This document shows, piece by piece, positions 1 to 5,052 of a DNA stretch of 5,143 bases. Position 1 is the first letter of the stretch, and the number at the start of each line of letters is the position of its first letter. A program made the translations under genes and the position numbers. This DNA is from Acidobacteriota bacterium (GTDB lineage Bacteria > Acidobacteriota > Terriglobia > Terriglobales > Acidobacteriaceae). Under the pieces are notes generated by a model. The model saw only the letters and a list, made by a program, of their open reading frames with translations, had not been told where the DNA came from and ran no database searches. Location of the stretch: positions 1 to 5,143 of the forward strand of contig JAJXXG010000221.1 of the NCBI GenBank assembly GCA_021781255.1. Reading direction: 5' to 3'.

Positions 1-67
1 CATGAACCACGCCGCGTAAACCGCAGCCCCTGAGGCAGCCGGAATCTTCGGCGACGCCGTCAAACAA
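1..67 (+). pseudogene. Upstream remnant of a DUF4197 gene, interrupted by in-frame TAA at 17-19
   Basis: In the same frame as the ORF at 68-406, bases 2-67 translate as MNHAA, stop, then TAAPEAAGIFGDAVKQ, running directly into MTIEDARKLL. From memory of the family, DUF4197 proteins carry a segment of the type MNRAAE-x-AAPEA...IF.DAIKQM at this place. The frame therefore looks like genuine coding sequence on both sides of the stop. The stop stands where the family usually has Glu, so one GAA-to-TAA change would explain it. The start of the gene lies outside the window. A base-calling error cannot be excluded. Confidence 0.6.
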
Positions 68-406
68 ATGACAATCGAGGACGCGCGCAAGCTGCTGAGT
101 GGAGGGAACACGTCGATTACCGACTACTTCAAGTCAAAGACCTCCGCCCAGTTGGCCACTGCCTTCCGCCCCCATGTTGAAGCAGCCATGAGTGCGAACG
201 GCGTGAGCCAGAAATACCAGGAGCTGGCCGGCAACGCGCCCCAACTGCCCTTTATGAGCAGCTCAAAGTTGGACATCAACACCTATGTCGTCAACAAGGC
301 CCTCGACGGCCTGTTTTACATGCTTGGGCAGCAGGAACAGCAAATTCGCACCAACCCCGCTGCCAGGTCAACGGATCTTCTGAAAAAAGTCTTTGGCGCC
401 CGCTGA
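68..406 (+). CDS. DUF4197 family protein, C-terminal part (probably a pseudogene fragment)
   Basis: The 112-residue open frame carries the C-terminal half of DUF4197. This includes the MTIEDARKLLSGG-x-TSxTDYF block (residues 1-21), the SSSKLDINTYVVNKALDGLFYML block (about 64-86) and the closing RTNPAARSTDLLKKVFG block (about 94-110). Full-length members are, from memory, about twice this length and start with a signal peptide or lipoprotein signal, absent here. The ATG at 68 is only the first Met after the nonsense codon at 17-19 and has no convincing Shine-Dalgarno sequence (GGCGACGCCGTCAAACAA precedes it). A functional short product is therefore unlikely. The function of the family is unknown and envelope association is only inferred from usual signal peptides. 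Family assignment is confident; gene integrity is doubtful. Confidence 0.75.
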   Translation: MTIEDARKLLSGGNTSITDYFKSKTSAQLATAFRPHVEAAMSANGVSQKYQELAGNAPQLPFMSSSKLDINTYVVNKALDGLFYMLGQQEQQIRTNPAARSTDLLKKVFGAR

Positions 407-455
407 AGCTCCGCCGGCCCGAGCATTGAAAGCGGAATCCTGGCCGCCCGGTTCC

Positions 456-473
456 AGTCATGCGAGTCATGCG
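456..473 (+). repeat. 9-bp perfect tandem duplication
   Basis: AGTCATGCG occurs twice back to back at 456-464 and 465-473, in the spacer between the DUF4197 frame and the universal stress protein gene, just upstream of the latter's ribosome binding site. It is probably a replication-slippage product. No function is apparent. Confidence 0.7.
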
Positions 474-485
474 CCGCGCGCCAGC

Positions 486-491
486 AGGAGG
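486..491 (+). promoter_or_regulatory. Shine-Dalgarno site supporting the GTG start of the UspA gene
   Basis: A full AGGAGG lies 8 nt before the GTG at 500. It decides in favour of this non-ATG start, which puts the conserved KKILVAVD strand at residues 4-11, where the family expects it. Confidence 0.8.
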
Positions 492-499
492 CATAAGTC

Positions 500-937
500 G
501 TGAGCTTCAAAAAGATACTCGTTGCAGTAGATGAAAGCGCGACTGCCGCGCATGCCGCGGATGCGGGAATCGATCTGGCGCGCCAGCTTGGCGCAGAGGT
601 TGCCTTTGTTACGGTGGTGGACCCCGCCATGATGCGGGTGGCCAACGATTCCGGCATCTCAGAGGCCAAGTGGCAGGCTGCGGCGCAGCACGAGGCAAAG
701 AGCCTGCTGAACGTGTTCGCCTCCCGCGCTGCCGCCACGCACCCGGCTCTGGAGTTTCCTGAGTTCGGCAAGCCCGCCGCAAAGATTGTGGAGACGGCGA
801 AGGCCTGGCCTGCCGATTTGATCGTCATAGGCACCCACGGTGGCAATGTGGTCAGCAACATCCTGCTGGGCAGCGTTGCCCAGGGAGTGCTGCGCCACGC
901 CCCCTGCCCCGTGATGATTATCCGCGCCCCGGAATAG
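500..937 (+). CDS. Universal stress protein, UspA family (single domain, ATP-binding type)
   Basis: The 145-residue protein has the usual length of a single Usp domain and the Rossmann-like UspA fold signature. The first strand is KKILVAVDES (residues 4-13) with Asp11 at the adenine-binding position. DLIVIGTHGG follows at about 106-115, and the C-terminal strand is APCPVMIIR. The nucleotide-binding motif G-2x-G-9x-G-S is complete (Gly111, Gly114, Gly124, Ser125), so ATP binding is expected, as in MJ0577-type proteins rather than non-binding UspA. No signal peptide or membrane segment is seen, so it should be cytosolic. Translation starts at GTG behind a strong AGGAGG. The gene lies 73 bp upstream of the M50-CBS protease gene on the same strand, and co-transcription is plausible. 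Members modulate stress survival, but the partner or target here is not known. Confidence 0.92.
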   Translation: MSFKKILVAVDESATAAHAADAGIDLARQLGAEVAFVTVVDPAMMRVANDSGISEAKWQAAAQHEAKSLLNVFASRAAATHPALEFPEFGKPAAKIVETAKAWPADLIVIGTHGGNVVSNILLGSVAQGVLRHAPCPVMIIRAPE

Positions 938-994
938 CGCCCGCGCGCGTGTTGCTCATCCCGCTGCAAGTGTGCCTTAATAACGTGTTGCACT

Positions 995-1000
995 GGAGGG
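995..1000 (+). promoter_or_regulatory. Shine-Dalgarno site of the M50 protease gene
   Basis: GGAGGG precedes the ATG at 1011 by 10 nt, slightly longer than optimal but clearly the best site nearby. The start gives the typical N-terminus with GIPIGRIFGI before the first membrane segment. Confidence 0.65.
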
Positions 1001-1010
1001 ACATCCGCAC

Positions 1011-2129
1011 ATGTCGCCACGTGGCATCCCGATCGGCCGCATCTTCGGCATCTCCATTGACCTGGACTACTCCTGGTTCCTGATTGTCGGCCTGATGTCC
1101 TGGATGCTGGCGGCCAGCTACTATCCGGCGGAGTTCAAGGGCTGGTCACACAGCGAATACTGGCTCGTCGGCACCGCCACCGCCCTCATGCTCTTTGTCA
1201 GCGTGCTCATTCACGAGCTGGCTCACTCGCTCATGGCCAAGCGCTTCGGCCTCGCCGTGCCCCGCATCACGCTCTTCCTCTTTGGCGGAGTAGCCCAGAT
1301 TGCCGCCGAGCCGCCCAGCGCCGCCGCCGAGTTCTGGATCGCTGTGGTCGGCCCCGTCACCAGCCTTGCCCTGGCGGGGGTCTTCTGGAGCCTCAAGCCG
1401 CTGCTCGCCGGCTCGCAGCCCGTCTTCGCGCTGGTCGAATACCTGGCCACGCTCAACCTGGTGCTCGCCATCTTCAATCTCATCCCCGGCTTCCCGCTCG
1501 ATGGAGGCCGCGTGCTGCGCGCCATCGTATGGCGCTTCACGGGCAGCTACCTGCGCGCCACCACCAGCGCTGCGCTCACCGGCCGCTTCTTCGGCTTCCT
1601 CTTCATCTTCATCGGCGTCTGGCAGGCGCTTTCTTCCAACCTCATCGGCGGCATGTGGATCGCCTTCATCGGATGGTTCCTTGAGAGCGCCGCAGGCAGC
1701 CAGTTGCAGCAGGAAACGCTCAAAAACCTGCTCGGCGGCCACAAGGTACGCGACGCCATGCAGCGCAACTTTGTGCAGGCGCCCAGCCAGGTCAGCCTCC
1801 AGGACCTCGTTGACCAGTTCATCCTGCCGTCTAACGTGAGCTATGTCATTCTCACGACCTTTGACGCCCCGGCCGGCATGGCCACCCTGGCTGAGATTCA
1901 GGCCGTCCCGCGCGACGAGTGGGCCACCACCCCCGCCCGCGCCGTGATGGTGCCGCTCGAAAAGCTGGAGACCACCGAGCCCGACGCCGTGCTGTGGTCC
2001 GCGTTTGAAAAGATGGGCCGCGACGGCGTGAATGAGCTGCCGGTGCTTGAAGGCGGCAAAGTCGTCGGCGTGCTCTCACGCGAAGACGTGGTGCACTATC
2101 TCAGCTTGCTGCAATCGCTGGCGAAGTAG
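1011..2129 (+). CDS. Site-2 protease family zinc metalloprotease (M50B) with C-terminal CBS-domain pair
   Basis: This 372-residue protein is an intramembrane protease of the S2P type found in mjS2P and mycobacterial Rip3. The zinc site HELAH is at residues 68-72 inside a membrane helix. The second metal-ligand block NLIPGFPLDGG is at about 156-166, with Asp164 the expected third ligand. Several hydrophobic segments (about 20-36, 52-70, 107-128, 140-160 and 193-224) make a polytopic core. A soluble tail from about 244 resembles two CBS repeats: KVRDAM...V..AS-like at about 244-300, and PARAVMVPLEKL...LPVLEGGKVVGVLSREDVVHYL at about 307-365. CBS pairs usually bind adenine nucleotides and regulate the attached enzyme. 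The first repeat is degenerate around FDAPAGMATLAEIQ. Substrates of this subfamily are not predictable, though S2Ps commonly cleave anti-sigma factors or membrane regulators. It follows the ATP-binding UspA gene on the same strand. Confidence 0.93.
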   Translation: MSPRGIPIGRIFGISIDLDYSWFLIVGLMSWMLAASYYPAEFKGWSHSEYWLVGTATALMLFVSVLIHELAHSLMAKRFGLAVPRITLFLFGGVAQIAAEPPSAAAEFWIAVVGPVTSLALAGVFWSLKPLLAGSQPVFALVEYLATLNLVLAIFNLIPGFPLDGGRVLRAIVWRFTGSYLRATTSAALTGRFFGFLFIFIGVWQALSSNLIGGMWIAFIGWFLESAAGSQLQQETLKNLLGGHKVRDAMQRNFVQAPSQVSLQDLVDQFILPSNVSYVILTTFDAPAGMATLAEIQAVPRDEWATTPARAVMVPLEKLETTEPDAVLWSAFEKMGRDGVNELPVLEGGKVVGVLSREDVVHYLSLLQSLAK

Positions 2130-2130
2130 C

Positions 2131-2167
2131 GGCGCTCCCCGGCCTCGCTGCGGTTTGGGGCAGCGCC
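2131..2167 (+). terminator. GC-rich hairpin directly after the M50 gene stop
   Basis: GGCGCTCCCC (2131-2140) can pair with GGGG-c-AGCGCC (2157-2167), giving ten base pairs with a one-base bulge (C2161) and a 16-nt loop. It begins one base after the stop codon. There is no T-tract, so it may be a 3'-end stabiliser or one half of a double-hairpin terminator together with 2169-2194. Folding was done by eye. Confidence 0.4.
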
Positions 2168-2168
2168 T

Positions 2169-2194
2169 CCCAGGCCTCGAAAGCAAGGCCTGGG
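2169..2194 (+). terminator. Second hairpin downstream of the M50 gene, possible terminator
   Basis: CCCAGGCCT (2169-2177) and AGGCCTGGG (2186-2194) form a perfect 9-bp stem with the 8-nt loop CGAAAGCA. A T-run (TTTTTT, 2237-2242) comes only about 40 nt later, so intrinsic termination in the strict sense is uncertain. Its position one base behind the preceding hairpin makes a transcription-end role plausible. Confidence 0.5.
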
Positions 2195-2262
2195 TGTCCG
2201 GCAACGTCTTTCCCTGGTTGATTTTATTCGCGCCCGTTTTTTGAAGAGCGATTCACGGAATA

Positions 2263-2280
2263 ATGCTGAAGCTTCAGCAT
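2263..2280. repeat. 18-bp perfect palindrome overlapping the next palindrome
   Basis: ATGCTGAAGCTTCAGCAT is its own reverse complement. Its last five bases (AGCAT, 2276-2280) are also the left end of the 26-bp palindrome that follows. AGCAT can thus pair either with ATGCT at 2263-2267 or with ATGCT at 2297-2301, giving two mutually exclusive folds. Confidence 0.75.
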
Positions 2281-2301
2281 ATGGTATATATACCATATGC
2301 T
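2276..2301. promoter_or_regulatory. 26-bp perfect palindrome, candidate operator site 1
   Basis: The left arm AGCATATGGTATA is followed by its exact reverse complement, with the centre between 2288 and 2289. The central 12 bp GGTATATATACC recur in the 30-bp palindrome at 2379-2408. AbiEi-type antitoxins are known to bind inverted repeats upstream of their own gene, so operator function is inferred from the downstream antitoxin-like gene. A cruciform or RNA hairpin is the alternative. Confidence 0.6.
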
Positions 2302-2321
2302 CATTTCAAGCGGGATTGAGC

Positions 2322-2364
2322 GACCAACCCATTTAGTTTCAGCAACTAACAAGCGCCGTTGGTC
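2322..2364. repeat. Nested inverted repeats midway between the two large palindromes
   Basis: The inner stem TTAGTT (2333-2338) pairs with AACTAA (2344-2349) around the loop TCAGC. The outer stem GACCAAC (2322-2328) pairs with GTTGGTC (2358-2364), with unequal single strands of 4 and 8 bases between the stems. The inner hairpin is centred on 2341, exactly halfway between the centres of the 26-bp and 30-bp palindromes. Short inverted repeats arise by chance, so significance is moderate. Confidence 0.45.
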
Positions 2365-2378
2365 TTAAATTTCCATCA

Positions 2379-2408
2379 GTCATACTAGGTATATATACCT
2401 AGTATGAC
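2379..2408. promoter_or_regulatory. 30-bp perfect palindrome, candidate operator site 2
   Basis: The left arm GTCATACTAGGTATA is followed by its exact reverse complement, with the centre between 2393 and 2394, 105 bp from the centre of the 26-bp palindrome. That is about ten helical turns, so both would lie on the same DNA face. The two sites share GGTATATATACC, but their outer arms differ while staying perfectly symmetric within each site. Probable operator of the antitoxin-like gene; the role is inferred. Confidence 0.6.
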
Positions 2409-2497
2409 ACTAAACCATGCCACGGGAGCAGTCAGCTAAGCCATTGTTCATCAGAAGGATAACGAATTTGAAGACCAAGACATAGCATGTATCGCAA

Positions 2498-2508
2498 GGT
2501 ATATATAC
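2498..2508. promoter_or_regulatory. Partial third copy of the operator core
   Basis: GGTATATATAC matches 11 of the 12 core bases of the two palindromes, but the flanks are not symmetric. It lies 17 bp upstream of the TACAAT hexamer at 2521-2526, with its first six bases at the -35 position. A bound repressor would block that promoter. If translation began at 2487 instead, the site would be inside the coding region. Confidence 0.45.
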
Positions 2509-2520
2509 AAAGTAATAGGA

Positions 2521-2526
2521 TACAAT
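2521..2526 (+). promoter_or_regulatory. Candidate -10 element of the antitoxin-like gene
   Basis: TACAAT differs from TATAAT at one base and would place the transcript start about 20-25 nt before the preferred ATG at 2556. There is no good -35; the -35 position is occupied by the third GGTATATATAC core, as might be seen in a repressor-controlled promoter. The hexamer also lies in short inverted repeats (ATACA-A-TGTAT, 2520-2530, and GTATT-C-AATAC, 2527-2537). Confidence 0.3.
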
Positions 2527-2555
2527 GTATTCAATACCGGCTTCTGAAAGGTCTT

Positions 2556-3440
2556 ATGGCTGGCCAAAGTCGTTTACAAATCGCCAAGTCCGATATCGTT
2601 AAAGCCTTCGAAGAAACTGGAAAGCGAGTCTTCTGGCCCAGCGATATTTCGCAGATTCGGGAGCAGAATCGAGCTTTCTGGAGATTGTCAAAGAACACCA
2701 CGACAGCTAAATTTCTGGAATTCCTTCTGAATAAGACGGAGCTCCATCTCGAATATCTGGAACCATTGAATCATCCGGATACTCCAGGCATTTCACGCTA
2801 CGTTTGGAAAGAGGCATCTGCATATGAAATTGCACTCTCCATGAAGCGTGGAGCATACCTCTGCCACGGAACCGCTGTGTTCTTGCACGGCATAACGGAG
2901 CAAATTCCGTCGCGGATTTATGTCAACAGCGAACAGAGTCCCAAACCAGGCTCCGGCCGCCTCACCCAGGAGGGCATCAATCGAGCCTTTGCGGGAAAGC
3001 AACGCGAATCTCAGTTCATCTTCAAATTCGGCGATGCAGAGGCATTGTTGCTTTGGGGAAAGAACACCGGCCAGTTGGAAGTGATCGATATGGAATATTC
3101 CGGGACGCAACTGAGGGTGACCGGGCTTGAAAGAACGCTCATCGATATTGCCGTCCGTCCATCTTACGCCGGGGGAGTATTCCAGGTACTGGACGCGTAT
3201 CGCGGAGCCAAGGACCGCATCTCTGTCGGCACTTTGGTGGCAACGCTCAAAAAACTGGATTATGTGTATCCCTACCATCAGGCAATCGGGTTCTACATGC
3301 AAAAGGCGGGCTACGCAAAGAGTCAATACGACAGACTGAAGAACATTGGCCTCAATTACGATTTCTATTTAGCGTACGGTCTCAAAGACAAGGAATATGA
3401 TTCGGACTGGCGCCTATTCTTCCCAAAGAGCCTTCATTGA
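2556..3440 (+). CDS. AbiEi-like antitoxin / transcriptional regulator of a type IV toxin-antitoxin system
   Basis: From the ATG at 2556 the product has 294 residues. The N-terminus ([28 protein letters not shown], then [16 protein letters not shown], about residues 9-68) reads like the winged-helix DNA-binding domain of AbiEi proteins. The middle has the family's [20 protein letters not shown] and LHG segment (about 88-113). Next comes [20 protein letters not shown] (about 188-207), close to the usual PERTLID..xRPxxAGG block. [18 protein letters not shown] follows at about 236-253. AbiEi neutralises the AbiEii toxin and represses its own promoter through inverted repeats. The frame also opens at ATG 2487, adding 23 residues. 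That start lacks a nearby Shine-Dalgarno and its extension would run over the third operator core and the -10-like hexamer. ATG 2556 has GAAAGG 4 nt upstream (short spacing). The 3' end overlaps the convergent toxin gene by 27 bp. Family assignment is from motif memory. Confidence 0.72.
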   Translation: MAGQSRLQIAKSDIVKAFEETGKRVFWPSDISQIREQNRAFWRLSKNTTTAKFLEFLLNKTELHLEYLEPLNHPDTPGISRYVWKEASAYEIALSMKRGAYLCHGTAVFLHGITEQIPSRIYVNSEQSPKPGSGRLTQEGINRAFAGKQRESQFIFKFGDAEALLLWGKNTGQLEVIDMEYSGTQLRVTGLERTLIDIAVRPSYAGGVFQVLDAYRGAKDRISVGTLVATLKKLDYVYPYHQAIGFYMQKAGYAKSQYDRLKNIGLNYDFYLAYGLKDKEYDSDWRLFFPKSLH

Positions 3441-4304
3441 GTCCACTTGCTTCACCACAAAATCGAAATAATAGTCAAACTCTGCGAGATTGTCGTTATT
3501 GGATGAGGACTTCACACTGTCCCAGTCAGGACGATGAAACTCCTTCTGGTCTTTGATCTTCCCTAGGAGCCTTACCGGAACCTCCTTGGCGGAAAATATA
3601 TGCCGAACCAGATCCAGATTCTCTGGGGAGTGCAAGGTTTGGCCTGTCAAAGATGCGATTAGATGAATGTCATAGAAATCGCGTGCCCGCGCTGAAGGAT
3701 GCCGTTGCAATGTGTACTCCGGCATTTGCTGACAGATCGCACGAAGCTTTTCAATTGCAATCATGGCCGGACTGTAGACGTAAATGGTGTAATCATCAAG
3801 CTCCACTTCCTGTTTGCCGGCGACATACTCGTATTTACTGAGGTCAATGGTGAATACACGTTGCTGCCCCGGTCCAATGACAAGGGAATCGCGGCGACGG
3901 GCAGCCAAATCAACTCCTGGCTTTTCATGCTTCTGCTTCCCCATCACTTTGAAGGCCGCCCGATAACCACCCCAACGAAGGCTTTGTCCCTCGGGGGCAG
4001 TGCTCGGCTTGGCAACAAACTTGAAATCGAATACGACAAATCCCGCAGCAAGGAACCGATTTTCAAGTGCCTTCTGCACGCGATTACGAATTTCGCCCAA
4101 ATCTTCGAAGTCATTCTCGATCGAGAAATCGAGATCAAGAGACGTCCGGTTACTTAAGCCCAACGCAAGTGAAAGCGCATTTCCACCTTTTAGAACAACG
4201 CGCTCAAACAATACATCGTCCGAAAAGATGGCGGTGATTGCGATTCTGCGAATCTCACGGTAATCCGCGGGCGGCGGTGTTGGCATCGATTTTGATGTTC
4301 TCAC
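3414..4304 (-). CDS. AbiEii/AbiGii-family nucleotidyltransferase toxin
   Basis: The 296-residue protein has the hallmark motifs of AbiEii toxins of the DNA polymerase beta-like nucleotidyltransferase fold. Motif I is [14 protein letters not shown]...[11 protein letters not shown] (about 37-63), with GGNAL for the usual GGTAL and the acidic pair Asp57 and Asp59. [10 protein letters not shown] (151-160) may give the third acidic residue. [12 protein letters not shown] (183-194) and [11 protein letters not shown] (206-216) match the downstream motifs EKLxAI and K/RxRDxYD. All key residues look intact, so the enzyme is probably active. Characterised relatives transfer nucleotides to tRNA or otherwise stop growth. 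The start is GTG at 4304 with only a weak GAAG 8 nt upstream; ATG at residue 7 (4286) is an equally possible start. It faces the antitoxin-like gene rather than following it, and begins 39 bp after the VIT gene's stop with no visible promoter of its own. Confidence 0.8.
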   Translation of the reverse strand: MRTSKSMPTPPPADYREIRRIAITAIFSDDVLFERVVLKGGNALSLALGLSNRTSLDLDFSIENDFEDLGEIRNRVQKALENRFLAAGFVVFDFKFVAKPSTAPEGQSLRWGGYRAAFKVMGKQKHEKPGVDLAARRRDSLVIGPGQQRVFTIDLSKYEYVAGKQEVELDDYTIYVYSPAMIAIEKLRAICQQMPEYTLQRHPSARARDFYDIHLIASLTGQTLHSPENLDLVRHIFSAKEVPVRLLGKIKDQKEFHRPDWDSVKSSSNNDNLAEFDYYFDFVVKQVDSMKALWEE

Positions 4305-4343
4305 GTAAGAGGCTTCAATGTTCTGATCGGCGGGCGACCGAAC

Positions 4344-5039
4344 TTACCCGACAGCACCGAAGAGCCAGCCTACGCCTGCCGTCAGCGCCATGGCGAAGGC
4401 GCCCCAGAAGGTGACGCGGAATGCGCCGACCATCACACCCGCGCCGCCGGTGCGCGCGGCTACTCCGCCGAGCACGGCGAGGAAGACCAGCGAGGCGGCG
4501 GAGACCAGCGGGATCAGAAGCGCTCCGGCGGTGAGGGCGGTCACCAGCAGGGGCAGGGCTGCTCCGCAGGCAAAGCTGGCCGCCGAGGCCCACGCCGCCT
4601 GAAATGGGCGCGCGCGGAGCATTTCCACGATGCCGAGTTCGTCGCGGGCATGGGCGCCGAGCGCGTCATGGGCCATCAGTTGCTGGGCCACCTGCTCGGC
4701 CAGTTGCCGGTCAATCCCGCGCGCCACATAGATGTCCGTCAGCTCCTTGTGCTCGCCCGGTGCGTCGGATGCCAGCTCCGCCGCCTCCAGCGCCAGGTCG
4801 GCCTTTTCCGTGTCCGCCTGCGAGTGCACGGAGACATACTCCCCGGCGGCCATGGACATGGCTCCCGCCACCAGGCTGGCCGTGCCCGCCACCAGAATGT
4901 TCCGGTGCGTGGCATGCGCGGCGGCCACGCCCAGCACCAGGCTCGCCGTGGAGACGATGCCGTCATTCGCGCCCAGCACCGCCGCCCGCAGCCAGCCGAT
5001 TCGATCCGTTCTGTGCAGTTCCGGTTTGCCTCTGGACAT
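4344..5039 (-). CDS. VIT1/CCC1-family iron/manganese transporter
   Basis: The 231 residues equal the usual size of bacterial VIT-family proteins. TM1 carries LGANDGIVSTASLVLGVAAA (about 22-41, with the conserved Asp26). TM2 carries LVAGAMSMAAGEYVSVHSQ (about 56-74) with the Met61/Met63/Glu67 group. From plant VIT1 studies these positions are known to form the ion path. A charged, Glu- and His-containing stretch of helices (about 75-142) corresponds to the cytosolic metal-binding domain. Three further hydrophobic segments follow (about 148-170, 172-195 and 203-229). Family members move Fe2+ or Mn2+ out of the cytosol in exchange for protons; the metal here is not predictable. Translation from ATG 5039 is supported by GAGGGG 7 nt upstream. 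High G+C matches the left flank, so this is part of the resident chromosome. The AbiEii-like gene follows on the same strand. Confidence 0.93.
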   Translation of the reverse strand: MSRGKPELHRTDRIGWLRAAVLGANDGIVSTASLVLGVAAAHATHRNILVAGTASLVAGAMSMAAGEYVSVHSQADTEKADLALEAAELASDAPGEHKELTDIYVARGIDRQLAEQVAQQLMAHDALGAHARDELGIVEMLRARPFQAAWASAASFACGAALPLLVTALTAGALLIPLVSAASLVFLAVLGGVAARTGGAGVMVGAFRVTFWGAFAMALTAGVGWLFGAVG

Positions 5040-5046
5040 TCTTGCG

Positions 5047-5052
5047 CCCCTC
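5047..5052 (-). promoter_or_regulatory. Shine-Dalgarno site of the VIT-family gene
   Basis: On the minus strand GAGGGG lies 7 nt before the ATG at 5039, confirming the start. In the remaining 90 bases to the window edge no convincing -10/-35 pair or Fur-type box was found by eye. Confidence 0.7.

Larger units (their letters stand above)
2220..4320. other. Low-GC island carrying a putative AbiE-type toxin-antitoxin module
   Basis: Sampled 60-base lines inside the island give about 40% (2521-2580) and 47% G+C (2761-2820 and 3541-3600), against about 75% at 1321-1380 and 80% at 4441-4500. Limits are approximate. It contains the palindrome block, the AbiEi-like and AbiEii-like genes, and nothing else recognised. 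No integrase, transposase, tRNA or flanking direct repeat was seen, so the way it arrived is unknown. Toxin-antitoxin modules are often transferred, and the composition supports acquisition. Confidence 0.65.

Noticed and set aside
952..981. TTGCTC and CTTAAT, spaced 18 bp, as a promoter for the M50 gene
   Set aside because: Both hexamers are weak matches in GC-rich DNA. Co-transcription from upstream is as likely.
316..1020. 234-codon minus-strand frame across the UspA gene
   Set aside because: It overlaps two well-supported plus-strand features and shows no recognisable domain.
1146..1742. Long open frame on the minus strand opposite the M50 protease gene
   Set aside because: It is an antisense shadow of a GC-rich coding region. 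The translation is rich in Glu, Gly and Ala without any family motif, while the plus strand has clear HELAH and LDGG sites.
2453..2485. AGAAGGA followed 8 nt later by TTG at 2468, a five-codon frame (MKTKT) before the antitoxin gene
   Set aside because: It is too short and has a rare start. A leader peptide cannot be supported from sequence alone.
2263..2508. CRISPR-like or recombinase att/dif interpretation of the repeated GGTATATATACC cores
   Set aside because: There are only three copies, spacing is unequal (105 and 110 bp), there is no spacer-repeat regularity, and no recombinase gene is in the window. Operator or structural function fits better.
3699..4157. 152-codon plus-strand frame inside the AbiEii-like gene
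   Set aside because: It is antisense to intact toxin motifs and its own translation resembles nothing known.
4287..4346. VIT and AbiEii-like genes lie in the same frame, separated only by the TAA at 4344-4346; possible split fusion
   Set aside because: The VIT protein ends at its normal length and the toxin has its own start region. The 14 codons between them (VRSPADQNIEASY...) look like a spacer, so the shared frame is probably chance.
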